From Mucilaginibacter inviolabilis (GTDB lineage: Bacteria > Bacteroidota > Bacteroidia > Sphingobacteriales > Sphingobacteriaceae): a stretch of DNA of 64,000 bases. The stretch lies in assembly GCF_011089895.1 (NCBI RefSeq), contig NZ_JAANAT010000003.1, forward strand, positions 310,001 through 374,000, given 5' to 3'. Numbering within the stretch: position 1 is the stretch's first letter; every line of letters starts with the position of its first letter. Positions 17,104-25,427 of this stretch are shown one piece after another. Position numbers and translations under genes: made by a program. The notes beneath the pieces were generated by a model. It was not told where the DNA came from. It searched no databases and worked only from the letters and a program-made list of their open reading frames with translations.

Positions 17104-17676
17104 TTATCCCTTCCTCACCAGCGGAACCTGCAAATTGGTGGGGCGGTTTTCGGGTTTATCAAATGCGCGACCGTCTACATTTTTACTGCCGTTAAAGAGA
17201 AGGTTATCGTATGTGTATATCAGATCATAATCTATGTAGATCTGTCCTTCGGTAAGACCAAAAGCAGGGAATGCCGTGCCTTTTACATCCTGGGTTTTAT
17301 TCAGTTCCCATTTGTTTAAAGTACTGTTGGGGATTTTGTTAACAGCATCTGCGAAAGCCTGGTTCAGCGGTGTTATTTCATAGGAAATATCGGCTACATA
17401 GTTAAGATTGTAAGCGCCTTCGGTAAGCGGATGTTCTCCCAGCCAAACCAGGTGACCTTTAATAGTGATATCCACCAGCGGAATTTTTGCTGAGGGATCG
17501 GCATAATTGATAACCGTACATTCAAATACGTCGCCTGCCGAATAGGTAAAGCTTCGGGTGAGGTAAAAAGGCAGGATGTCGCCTGCGGCGTTTTTGCTGA
17601 TGCTGGGTCTTAGCTCCGGGCTGATGCTTACCCATTTGCCGCCTTGTATAAAGTGTTTAATTTGTTCTGCTGTCAT
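17104..17676 (-). CDS. APCDD1-like domain protein (bacterial, cytoplasmic)
   Basis: The 190-residue protein has no signal peptide or membrane segment and only one Cys. Motifs recall the domain of the vertebrate Wnt inhibitor APCDD1 in the same order: GKWVSISPELRP near the N-terminus, YLTRSFTY, NYADPSAKIPLVDITIKG, YEITPLNQAFADAVN, then LLFNGSKNVDG and KPENRPTNLQVPLVRKG at the C-terminus. The human domain, as I remember it, has GEWVSQRCEVRP, FLTRHFIF, YSDPVCKHPTFSIYARG, VTPMDAATASLLN and LLFNGQRPSDG with KRATSYQMPLV. Length fits one domain, while the human protein has two. The domain is a beta-barrel thought to bind a lipid in the animal protein; that role here is a guess. It is divergent from an HxlR regulator (88-bp gap). 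Confidence 0.6.
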   Translation of the reverse strand: MTAEQIKHFIQGGKWVSISPELRPSISKNAAGDILPFYLTRSFTYSAGDVFECTVINYADPSAKIPLVDITIKGHLVWLGEHPLTEGAYNLNYVADISYEITPLNQAFADAVNKIPNSTLNKWELNKTQDVKGTAFPAFGLTEGQIYIDYDLIYTYDNLLFNGSKNVDGRAFDKPENRPTNLQVPLVRKG

Positions 17677-17764
17677 GGTTTTGTGCTATGCTACAAAGTT
17701 GGTAGCTTTACTGTCAAACTGCAAGTAGTCCACGAGATTATACCTAGTACATTTTTTCAGACCA

Positions 17765-18115
17765 ATGGATAATATCAGAAAAAACAAAGATTTTAACCCC
17801 TATAATTGCCCGGTTACCCATTGTATGAACAAAATTGGCGGTAAGTGGAAAATACTGATCATCTATGCGGTAAGCAAAAATTGCGATCGCTTTAGCAAAT
17901 TGAAGAGAGCTATTCCGGTTATCAGCAAACAAATGCTGGTAAACCAACTTCGGGAACTGGAAGAAGATGGCCTGCTGGAACGAACCGTTTATGCGGAGGT
18001 ACCGCCACGGGTAGAGTATAAACTCACTAGCCAGGGCCTGTCACTGATGCCGGTGATTGGTGTACTGCAGGATTGGGGACTAAAGGATTTACAGACAGCA
18101 ACAGCAGATAGTTGA
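17765..18115 (+). CDS. HxlR-family winged-helix transcriptional regulator
   Basis: The 116-residue protein fits the family length and signature: CPVTHCMNKIGGKWKILII, FSKLKRAIPVISKQML, LRELEEDGLLERTVYAEVPP and VEYKLTSQGLSLMPVI. Cys residues near the N-terminus (NCPVTHCM) are a usual redox- or electrophile-sensing position in this family. It is divergent from the APCDD1-like gene and probably controls it through the shared 88-bp region. The ligand is unknown. Confidence 0.92.
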   Translation: MDNIRKNKDFNPYNCPVTHCMNKIGGKWKILIIYAVSKNCDRFSKLKRAIPVISKQMLVNQLRELEEDGLLERTVYAEVPPRVEYKLTSQGLSLMPVIGVLQDWGLKDLQTATADS

Positions 18116-18118
18116 TAA

Positions 18119-18203
18119 AATGTCGAGCATCCAATATCGAACTTTAAAGACCCGAAGTTTTTCAACTTCATTATTCGACATTCAATATTGCGTGTTCGAT
18201 ATT
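18119..18203. repeat. Inverted-repeat element, family A copy 3
   Basis: A diverged copy with left arm beginning AATGTCGAGCATCCAATATC and right arm 18174-18203 ending GTTCGATATT. It follows the HxlR stop directly. The three family A copies lie within 2 kb. Confidence 0.6.
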
Positions 18204-18250
18204 ACTTTTCCCTTTATCTGACTCACAACTTAAATCCGTATATTTGTATA

Positions 18251-18299
18251 CGCACAACGGCCCAGTTTTTCTGTAAAAAGGAAAACCGGGCCGTTTGCG
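18251..18299. terminator. GC-rich hairpin after the HxlR gene
   Basis: AACGGCCC (18256-18263) pairs with GGGCCGTT (18288-18295), extended outwards by CGCA/TGCG and inwards by an A/T pairing region (AGTTTTTC / GGAAAACC). No clean T-run follows. It may terminate the HxlR transcript. Confidence 0.45.
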
Positions 18300-18365
18300 T
18301 AAGGGATAAAAGGGTCCAGAAATCATCTATTTTCAACATAGTTATTTGACAGACAATTATTTAAT

Positions 18366-18507
18366 ACTTTTTAAGCCTTTCAAAACATGCAAAAAATTTG
18401 TTAAAAAGTGTTAAAATGGGGCTAAAACTTAATTAAAGTGGCCAAAAAGCTGGCCTTTTTACCCTGTTCCTGACTAAAAAAATGTTAAAATTTAAGGTTT
18501 AAAAAGT
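18366..18507. repeat. MITE-like element, family D copy 1
   Basis: Terminal inverted repeats ACTTTTTAAGCCTT (18366-18379) and AAGGTTTAAAAAGT (18494-18507), 13 of 14 paired, bound an AT-rich element of about 142 bp. Positions 18392-18419 are identical to 52978-53005 in copy 2 (28 nt, beginning AAAAATTTGTTAAAAAGTG). It has no coding capacity. It fills most of the 545-bp gap before the sulfatase. Confidence 0.7.
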
Positions 18508-18549
18508 TTTTACTCCTAAATCTATAAGGTATCGAGGCTCAAAACCAAT

Positions 18550-18561
18550 GCAAACGTTTGT
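18550..18561. promoter_or_regulatory. LacI-type operator-like palindrome upstream of the sulfatases
   Basis: GCAAACGTTTGT contains the perfect palindrome CAAACGTTTG and is identical to the 12-mer at 4968-4979. It lies 100 bp upstream of the sulfatase ATG at 18661, a reasonable operator position for a sugar-responsive LacI regulator, which is not encoded in the window. Confidence 0.4.
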
Positions 18562-18660
18562 GTTATTTTAAGCTTTAAGGTGCCGGGGTTTTATAAGTAT
18601 CTTGTTGGCTCAAAGAATCGCAACGATAGTTATTTATATACCTTATTGAATTACATCGGT

Positions 18661-20214
18661 ATGAAGAACAGAACTTTACTGAAAACCATAAACCTCCTTT
18701 TATTGATTGTGGGGGCAGCGTCCATAAGCTATGCACAGCAAAGGCCCAACGTAATATACATCTACGCTGATGACCTGGGTTACGGCGATCTGAGTTGCTA
18801 CGGCGCTACCAAATTGCATACCCCCAATCTGGATAAACTGGCCAAAAGTGGTATCCGCTTTACCAATGCGCACGCTACTTCGGCTACCTGTACCCCATCG
18901 CGGTTTGCGCTCATGACCGGGAAATACCCCTGGCGCAAAACAGGCACAGGCATATTGCCGGGTAATGCCGCGCTCATTATCCCAACCAATAAAACTACCC
19001 TGCCCCAGGTATTTAAACGGGCGGGCTATGCTACAGCCATTGTAGGTAAATGGCACCTGGGCCTGGGCGACAGCGTCAATAAAAACTGGAACGGCGAAAT
19101 AAAACCCGGCCCTAATGAAGTTGGCTTTGATTACTCCTTCATTTTTCCGGCTACTGCCGATAGGGTGCCTACTGTTTTCCTGGAAAATCACCGGGTGGTG
19201 GCCAGCGATGCCAATGACCCTATAGCGGTTGATTACAGCAAAAAAATTGGAAATGATCCCACCGGGAAAGAGCACCCGGAGCTGCTGAAATTAAAATCGT
19301 CGCCCGGACAGGGGCATGATAATACTATTGTAAACGGTATTGGTCGTATTGGCTATATGAGCGGCGGATATCAGGCCCGCTGGGTTGATGAGGAAGTATC
19401 ATCAACCTTCCTGTTCAAGGTAGATCAATTTATCGTCGATCATCGTCAGAAACCATTCTTTTTGTATTATGCCTTAACCGAACCCCATGTACCGCGTATG
19501 CCGGCTACCCGCTTCAAAGGCACCAGCGGACTGGGATATCGCGGCGATGACATCCTGCAGCTGGATTGGACCATAGGGCAACTGATGAAAACGCTGGAAT
19601 TGAATGGCATGGCCAAAAACACCCTTATCATATTTACAAGCGACAATGGACCTGTGCTTGATGATGGATACGAAGATGGAGCCGTTACTAAGCTTAGTGG
19701 GCATACCCCATGGGGGCCGATGCGGGGCGGTAAATACAGCGCGCTGGAAGCCGGTACCCGTTTGCCTTTTATTGTGAGCTGGCCGGCGCAGGTAAAGCCA
19801 GGTATTTCGGATGCGCTGTTTAGCCAGATGGATATTTTAGCATCAATGGCTCATTTGCTAAATCAAAAAATCCCTAATGGGGATGCAGAGGATAGCCAGG
19901 ATCATTTAGACGCGCTTTTAGGTAAGAGTAAGCAGGGACGGGCTAATCTGATAGAGCAGGGCAGCAATGATCCTACAGCCATCATCAAAGGCGATTGGAA
20001 ATATATTAAACCTCACCCGGGTGTGGCGTATATGAAAGATGTAGGCATAGAGTCGGGCAATTCACCATCGCCACAGTTGTATAACCTGAAAGATGATATC
20101 GGCGAAAAAAATAACCTGGCCAATACTTACCCAGATAAGGTAAAAGAACTCGATCAGCTATTGCAGCATGAAATCAAATTAGGCACCCCTGGTGTTGTTC
20201 CTCCTAAGAATTGA
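18661..20214 (+). CDS. Secreted type I sulfatase (arylsulfatase family)
   Basis: The 517-residue enzyme has a signal peptide ending SISYAQ. The sulfatase signature C-T-P-S-R lies at residues 77-81; Cys77 would be converted to formylglycine. Metal-site Asp37/Asp38 are in YADDLGYGDL, with further sites in VGKWHLG and FTSDNGPV. Family function is hydrolysis of sulfate esters, usually on polysaccharides or glycans in the periplasm. I use the ATG at 18661; the upstream start at 18580 only adds residues before the signal peptide. A second sulfatase follows after 230 bp. No sulfatase-maturing enzyme is in the window, and the substrate is unknown. Confidence 0.93.
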   Translation: MKNRTLLKTINLLLLIVGAASISYAQQRPNVIYIYADDLGYGDLSCYGATKLHTPNLDKLAKSGIRFTNAHATSATCTPSRFALMTGKYPWRKTGTGILPGNAALIIPTNKTTLPQVFKRAGYATAIVGKWHLGLGDSVNKNWNGEIKPGPNEVGFDYSFIFPATADRVPTVFLENHRVVASDANDPIAVDYSKKIGNDPTGKEHPELLKLKSSPGQGHDNTIVNGIGRIGYMSGGYQARWVDEEVSSTFLFKVDQFIVDHRQKPFFLYYALTEPHVPRMPATRFKGTSGLGYRGDDILQLDWTIGQLMKTLELNGMAKNTLIIFTSDNGPVLDDGYEDGAVTKLSGHTPWGPMRGGKYSALEAGTRLPFIVSWPAQVKPGISDALFSQMDILASMAHLLNQKIPNGDAEDSQDHLDALLGKSKQGRANLIEQGSNDPTAIIKGDWKYIKPHPGVAYMKDVGIESGNSPSPQLYNLKDDIGEKNNLANTYPDKVKELDQLLQHEIKLGTPGVVPPKN

Positions 20215-20236
20215 AATTTGACTGATAATATTATAC

Positions 20237-20343
20237 AAAAGTGGGTTTACATGTTTTTCCAAAAAAAATACATAATTAATTGATTGCCAAATATATAAAT
20301 CAATATTGGCCATAAATTGTGTAAACCATGTAAACCCACTTTT
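20237..20343. repeat. Inverted-repeat element, family C copy 1
   Basis: Perfect 17-bp arms AAAAGTGGGTTTACATG (20237-20253) and CATGTAAACCCACTTTT (20327-20343) enclose an AT-rich centre that also has TGTGTAAACCATG. It sits between the two sulfatase genes. A second copy is at 62711-62839. Confidence 0.7.
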
Positions 20344-20444
20344 TGTTAATTGACTCTATTCAACCCAATAATATACATCCATTTGTGATGGAGCATCCGG
20401 ATAGATCCTAAGCAAAAACATAGAGAAAAAGTAAGCAGAAGATT

Positions 20445-22535
20445 ATGAACGCAAAATATTGGTTAAGGGCATCGGTTGTTTTTTTAGCTGTTGGCTTCAG
20501 TACGCTGACAGTAAAAGCTCAGCAAAAACCAAACATTATTTTTATACTGACAGACGATCTGGGTTATGGCGATATCGGCGTGTTTTTTCAAAATCAACGG
20601 AAAGCATCCGGTGATCATAGCCAGCCCTATGAACTGACACCCAACCTGGATAAAATGGCTATGAGCGGCGCCCGCTTTACCCAGCAATATGCCAACGCTC
20701 CGGTTTGTGCACCATCACGGGCCTCGCTCATCACCGGGCTTAATCAGGGCAATGCTTCGGTAAGAGACAACCAGTTTGATAAGATGCTGGAAAATAACTA
20801 TACCGTAGCCTCTATGTTAAAAACTGCGGGCTATAGCACTACTGCTTTTGGCAAATGGGGTTTGCAAGGTGTTAAAGAAGAAGGTCCTAATTGGCCCGCG
20901 CATCCCCTGAAACGGGGTTTTGATAACTATTATGGCTATATGCGTCACTCCGATGGCCACGAGCATTATCCGTTTGAGGGCCTATACCGCGGCAAAAAAC
21001 AGGTATGGGATAACAATCAGGAAGCATCTGCCGGGCTGAGCAAATGCTACACCGCCGATCTGTGGACTGCAGCTGCCAAGAAATGGATCATCGACCATAA
21101 AAACGGGAGCGATTCGGCCAAACCATTCTTTATGTACCTGGCGTATGATACGCCCCATGCAGTAATTGAGTTGCCCACACAGGCCTATCCCGCGGGTGGG
21201 GGGCTAAAGGGTGGTTTGCAATGGCTGGGCAATGCAGACCATATGATCAATACAGCTTCGGGAACAATTGATTCCTACATGTACCCGGAGTATGCCAACG
21301 CTACTTATGACGATGATCAGAACCCGGCTACGCCCGAAGTGCCCTGGCCCGATACCTATAAAAGATATGCCACAGCGGTACGGAGGATAGATGACGCGGT
21401 AGGTGATATCCGCCAATTGCTCACAGATTTGAACATAGCTGATAATACATTGGTGATCTTTACCTCAGATAATGGTCCCTCTATCGAATCTTATTTGCCG
21501 GTGGCCTTTGTGCCCAATCACCCTACGTTTTTTGGGAGCTACGGGCCTTTTGATGGTATCAAAAGAGATTGCTGGGAAGGCGGGTTACGAATGCCAACAA
21601 TAGCTACCTGGCCAAAGCATATCAAAGCCGGGGAAGTGGTCAGTACGCCATCCATGCTGTCGGATTGGATGCCCACTTTTGCTGATGCTGCGCATATCCC
21701 TGCTCCTGCTCGTACGGATGGTGTTTCTTTATTGCCATCTTTAACCGGCATTGGCAAGCAGAAACCGGGTTTGGTATATGTTGAGTATTTTGAAGGCGGC
21801 AAAACGCCCGATTTTAAGCAGTTTGAACCGGGAAAGCGTGGAAGGAAGCGCGACCAGATGCAAGCAATAAGAATGGGCGACTTGGTAGGTGTGCGTTATA
21901 ACATCAAAACTGCGGATGACGACTTTGAAATATACAATGCCGTAAATGATCCCAAAGAAATAACAAATCTGGCCTCTAAACCTGATTATGCAAAAATTCA
22001 GGAAACCATGAAGGCAAAGGTATTGCAGGTAAGACATCCCGATGCAGAGGCTCCGCGCCCTTATGATACCGTGGCTATACCTGCTGATAAAGTTGCAGCA
22101 AAGTTATTGCCTGGGCTTTCCTGGCAATATTATGCCGGGAAACTTCCATGGGTAGCTAAAACTGATGGACTTACTGTAACCACCAAAGGGACAAGCCAAA
22201 GTATAAACGGTACAGAAGCAGGTCGCCATTCAGGGATGGTATGTTACCAGGGTTTTATACAGATACCTGCCGATGGACATTATACATTCTCGCTGCAAGT
22301 ATCAGGAAAAGCCTATCTGCGTTTACATGAGGCTACATTGATCGATGCTGATTTTGGGTATCAATCTGGTACCGCGCTTACTCAGAGCGTCAATTTAAAA
22401 GCTGGCGCTCATGCCATAACCCTGTACTATCTGTTGCCGGAAAGTGGCGACCCTAGGGTAATGCTTAAATGTGTAGATCAAAATGGGGCGGATATTGGAC
22501 GGAAGCAGGAGGTGTTCAGCCATTCGAAGTCATAA
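20445..22535 (+). CDS. Secreted type I sulfatase with C-terminal PA14-like domain
   Basis: The 696-residue protein has a signal peptide ending TVKAQQ. The active-site signature C-A-P-S-R is at residues 88-92, with DD at 37-38 (LTDDLGYGDI), FGKWGLQG, and FTSDNGPS. After about residue 545 a separate beta domain begins (LLPGLSWQYYAGKLPWV, then YQGFIQIPADGHYTFSLQVS and HAITLYYLLPESG), which has the pattern of PA14-like carbohydrate-binding modules. It is longer than the neighbouring sulfatase by this domain. The two enzymes probably act in turn on a sulfated glycan; that is inferred only from adjacency. Confidence 0.93.
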   Translation: MNAKYWLRASVVFLAVGFSTLTVKAQQKPNIIFILTDDLGYGDIGVFFQNQRKASGDHSQPYELTPNLDKMAMSGARFTQQYANAPVCAPSRASLITGLNQGNASVRDNQFDKMLENNYTVASMLKTAGYSTTAFGKWGLQGVKEEGPNWPAHPLKRGFDNYYGYMRHSDGHEHYPFEGLYRGKKQVWDNNQEASAGLSKCYTADLWTAAAKKWIIDHKNGSDSAKPFFMYLAYDTPHAVIELPTQAYPAGGGLKGGLQWLGNADHMINTASGTIDSYMYPEYANATYDDDQNPATPEVPWPDTYKRYATAVRRIDDAVGDIRQLLTDLNIADNTLVIFTSDNGPSIESYLPVAFVPNHPTFFGSYGPFDGIKRDCWEGGLRMPTIATWPKHIKAGEVVSTPSMLSDWMPTFADAAHIPAPARTDGVSLLPSLTGIGKQKPGLVYVEYFEGGKTPDFKQFEPGKRGRKRDQMQAIRMGDLVGVRYNIKTADDDFEIYNAVNDPKEITNLASKPDYAKIQETMKAKVLQVRHPDAEAPRPYDTVAIPADKVAAKLLPGLSWQYYAGKLPWVAKTDGLTVTTKGTSQSINGTEAGRHSGMVCYQGFIQIPADGHYTFSLQVSGKAYLRLHEATLIDADFGYQSGTALTQSVNLKAGAHAITLYYLLPESGDPRVMLKCVDQNGADIGRKQEVFSHSKS

Positions 22536-22595
22536 GCCTTAAGTCATAAAAACGGCTTAAAACTTTCGGATCGGGACTTATGGCCTAATAATGGT

Positions 22596-22603
22596 TATAT
22601 TTG
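22596..22603 (+). promoter_or_regulatory. Candidate -7 box for the AraC gene at 22626
   Basis: TATATTTG matches TAnnTTTG 22 bp before the ATG. No convincing -33 TTTG is seen. Confidence 0.35.
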
Positions 22604-22625
22604 AATTTTATAAATTCTGTGTGCT

Positions 22626-23558
22626 ATGGATGTTACTACGCTGAATGATTTTTACGAACACGCGGCCTCTGCAAGCGGCGAAAGTGTGAGTTCGCTATTG
22701 CCAGAAGGCATCAACAAAGAGATTGGCCATTTCAATGTATTTGATGTAGCCGAACTTTTTACCCGTATCAAAAAAGCGCCCGGGCTCATGCCTTACAACC
22801 GCCGGGCTTACTACAAGATAAGCCTGATAAGCGGGCATAGTATGGCCGAATATGCCGACAAGACTATTGAAATAGAAAAGAATGCCCTGCTTTTCGCCAC
22901 TCCCAAAATACCTTATAACTGGGTACCACAAACCGATCAGCAGTTGGGTTTCTTTTGCATTTTTACTGCCGATTTTCTGCTGTCGAGCAAGAGCGGCGTA
23001 GTACTGGATGACCTGCCAATATTTAAACCGGGTGGCTACCCCGTGTTTCAGTTGAGTGATGATGAGGCCGCTGATATTCGTCACATTTTCAAAAAGATGA
23101 GCGGGGAGATCGGCTCTGATTATACCTACAAGTACGACCTGTTGCGCAACTATGTACTGGAGCTGATCCATTATGGGCAAAAGCTACAGCCACTTACGAC
23201 GTTGTATGCAGGGCACAATGCTTCGGCAAGGGTATCATCACTGTTTATTGAACTATTGGAAAGGCAGTTCCCGATCGATTCACCACACCAGAAAATAGGT
23301 TTACGTACAGCCAAAGATTATGCCGACAGGTTATCTGTCCACATCAATCACCTTAATAAAGTACTCAAAGAAAATACGGGCAAAACCACTACCGAGCATA
23401 TCAGCAACCGGATAATACAGGAAGCCAAGATCCTGCTTAAACAAACCGCCTGGAATATTTCGGAGATTGCCTATAGCCTGGGGTTTGAGGAAGTGGCACA
23501 TTTCTCTACCTTTTTTAAAAAGCAGACCAATATCACCCCGCTAAAGTTTCGCGTGTAA
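22626..23558 (+). CDS. AraC-family transcriptional regulator
   Basis: The 310-residue protein has an N-terminal cupin-like region (YNRRAYYKISLISGHSMAEY) and a C-terminal AraC DNA-binding domain: TAKDYADRLSVHINHLNKVL, KENTGKTTTEHI, and WNISEIAYSLGFEEVAHFST followed by FFKKQTNITPLKFR. It is followed 96 bp on by an SDR gene in the same direction and probably regulates it. This arrangement mirrors the SDR-AraC pair at 2478-4232, in the opposite gene order. Confidence 0.93.
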   Translation: MDVTTLNDFYEHAASASGESVSSLLPEGINKEIGHFNVFDVAELFTRIKKAPGLMPYNRRAYYKISLISGHSMAEYADKTIEIEKNALLFATPKIPYNWVPQTDQQLGFFCIFTADFLLSSKSGVVLDDLPIFKPGGYPVFQLSDDEAADIRHIFKKMSGEIGSDYTYKYDLLRNYVLELIHYGQKLQPLTTLYAGHNASARVSSLFIELLERQFPIDSPHQKIGLRTAKDYADRLSVHINHLNKVLKENTGKTTTEHISNRIIQEAKILLKQTAWNISEIAYSLGFEEVAHFSTFFKKQTNITPLKFRV

Positions 23559-23654
23559 GTAATATTTGAATTTCGCAAAAAACGGATTGATATTTATAAA
23601 CGGCTAAGCCGTTATTTGCCGGAACTTTGTTTTATCAAATTTAAGATAAAACAA

Positions 23655-24419
23655 ATGTCAACAAATCATAAAATTGCCCTGGTAACCGGCGGTGGCCGCG
23701 GATTAGGAAAAGATATGGCGCTTAAACTGGCTCAGAAAGGTCTTGACGTCATTATAACATACAACAACAGAAAAGAGGATGCCCTTGCCGTAGTGGCTCA
23801 AATTGAACAAACCGGAAGGAAGGCTGCTACCCTGCAATTAAATGTAGGTGATATAAAAAGCTTCGGCGCCTTTTTTGAACAGCTAACCGGTATTCTGAAA
23901 AATACTTTTAATACCGATCATTTCGATTTTCTGATCAATAATGGCGGCATCGGTGGTCACGCGCCATTTGGCGAGGTTACCGAACAAATGTTTGATGAAT
24001 TATTGAACATCCACTTTAAAGGGGTTTACTTTTTAACACAGGGAGCACTCAAATTGCTGAATGATGGCGGCGGCATCGTTAATATATCATCGGGCCTTGC
24101 CCGTTTCAGTATGCCTGGCCCTTCGGCTTACGCATCTATGAAAGGTGCGGTTGAAGTGTTTACCCGGTACCTGGCTGTTGAATTGGGGCCACGCCGCATC
24201 AGGGCAAACGTTGTTGCTCCCGGCGCTATTGCTACCGATTTTTCTGGTGGCCGGGTTAGGGATAATGCAGAAGTAAACCAAATGGTAAGCAATATAACCG
24301 CATTGGGCAGAGCAGGTGTTGCTGAGGATATTGGCGGTATAGTGGCCTTTTTATGTACCGAAGATGCCCGCTGGATAAATGCTCAGCGCATTGAAGCATC
24401 TGGTGGTATGCATATCTGA
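23655..24419 (+). CDS. SDR-family oxidoreductase (FabG-like)
   Basis: The 254-residue enzyme has TGGGRGLG at 11-18, an NNGG variant of the NNAG motif at 95-98, catalytic Ser145 and the pair Tyr159/Lys163 (YASMK). The C-terminus ends INAQRIEASGGMHI, a variant of the WINGQ-DGG pattern of FabG-like SDRs. The frame is open from a TTG at 23616, but the ATG at 23655 gives the normal family start. Substrate is unknown. It is most likely the target of the adjacent AraC protein. Confidence 0.92.
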   Translation: MSTNHKIALVTGGGRGLGKDMALKLAQKGLDVIITYNNRKEDALAVVAQIEQTGRKAATLQLNVGDIKSFGAFFEQLTGILKNTFNTDHFDFLINNGGIGGHAPFGEVTEQMFDELLNIHFKGVYFLTQGALKLLNDGGGIVNISSGLARFSMPGPSAYASMKGAVEVFTRYLAVELGPRRIRANVVAPGAIATDFSGGRVRDNAEVNQMVSNITALGRAGVAEDIGGIVAFLCTEDARWINAQRIEASGGMHI

Positions 24420-24459
24420 TCATCCCATCGGGAATAATACTGTTTTATACTTTTTAACA

Positions 24460-24493
24460 TCAAAACCTGCTTTATTTATAAAGCGGGTTTTGA
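24460..24493. terminator. Hairpin downstream of the SDR gene
   Basis: TCAAAACCTGCTTTAT (24460-24475) pairs with ATAAAGCGGGTTTTGA (24478-24493), a 16-bp stem with one G-T pair and a two-base nominal loop. The A-rich and T-rich flanks allow termination in both directions. Confidence 0.55.
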
Positions 24494-24708
24494 CGTGTTA
24501 ATATATTTCATAAAACCTCGTAATCTTACTGTAAGGTTTACCCGCATTTGCCGACTAAGCGTTAAAACAATGATCGGCTGTCTGGGGAAGATTGTCAGCC
24601 TATCATCAAATTCAGCTAAATAAAATATATTTCATTAACCGCGGGCAAACTTATTACGTTAGTAGTATAAGAACCCCATCAAGTATAAAACGTAAAAACT
24701 AAATATCA

Positions 24709-25356
24709 ATGAAAAAGAATATTGTGCTTTTAATGCTATTCATAGCCAACTGCGCTGTCGCTTTCGCTGCAACAGGTAATACACATGGTAAACAACCGGT
24801 AATTGGCAATGCTCATGGTCCAAAATTGGACACCGCTACCTTTGCTACAGGCTGTTTCTGGTGTACCGAAGCCAAGTTTCAACAGTTAAAAGGAGTAAAA
24901 AAGGTGATCTCTGGTTTTAGTGGCGGACATGTAGCCAACCCTACCTATGAGCAGGTTTGTACAGGTACAACCGGGCACGCCGAGGCTTGTAATATTATTT
25001 ACGATCCGGCACAGATCTCGTTTGATGAGTTGTTAGAGGCATTTTTTGTTGCTCATGACCCTACGCAGCTTAACCGTCAGGGAAATGATGTGGGTACGCA
25101 ATACCGTTCGGCTATATTTTATCACAATGTTGCTCAAAAACAAAAAGCCGATTATTACATCGGCAAACTCAATACTGAGAAGGCGTACAAAAGTAATATT
25201 GTAACCCAGGTGGTGCCTTATAAAGTATTTTACAAGGCAGAGGATTATCACCAGAACTATTTTAACCAGAATGGTAGTCAGCCTTATTGCAAATATGTGA
25301 TACAGCCCGAACTGGAAAAATTCAAAAAGGTATTCAAAAACAAACTGAAGTCATAA
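24709..25356 (+). CDS. msrA: Peptide-methionine (S)-S-oxide reductase, exported
   Basis: MsrA reduces the S epimer of methionine sulfoxide. The catalytic motif GCFWC is at residues 48-52 (Cys49), followed by EAKFQQLKGV, SGFSGGH, YEQVCTGTTGHAEAC and GTQYRSAIFYH. A signal peptide (about 20 residues, ending VAFAATG) predicts export to the periplasm or envelope, in contrast to the usual cytoplasmic MsrA. It is followed after 71 bp by an exported MsrB, so the two would repair both epimers outside the cytoplasm. Electrons would have to come from an exported thioredoxin-like partner not seen here. Confidence 0.95.
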   Translation: MKKNIVLLMLFIANCAVAFAATGNTHGKQPVIGNAHGPKLDTATFATGCFWCTEAKFQQLKGVKKVISGFSGGHVANPTYEQVCTGTTGHAEACNIIYDPAQISFDELLEAFFVAHDPTQLNRQGNDVGTQYRSAIFYHNVAQKQKADYYIGKLNTEKAYKSNIVTQVVPYKVFYKAEDYHQNYFNQNGSQPYCKYVIQPELEKFKKVFKNKLKS

Positions 25357-25427
25357 ACCAAGCAGGTGATTTGATAACTACTGACGGTAATTAAATCACT
25401 AATTCACTAAAACAATAATTATTTCTG

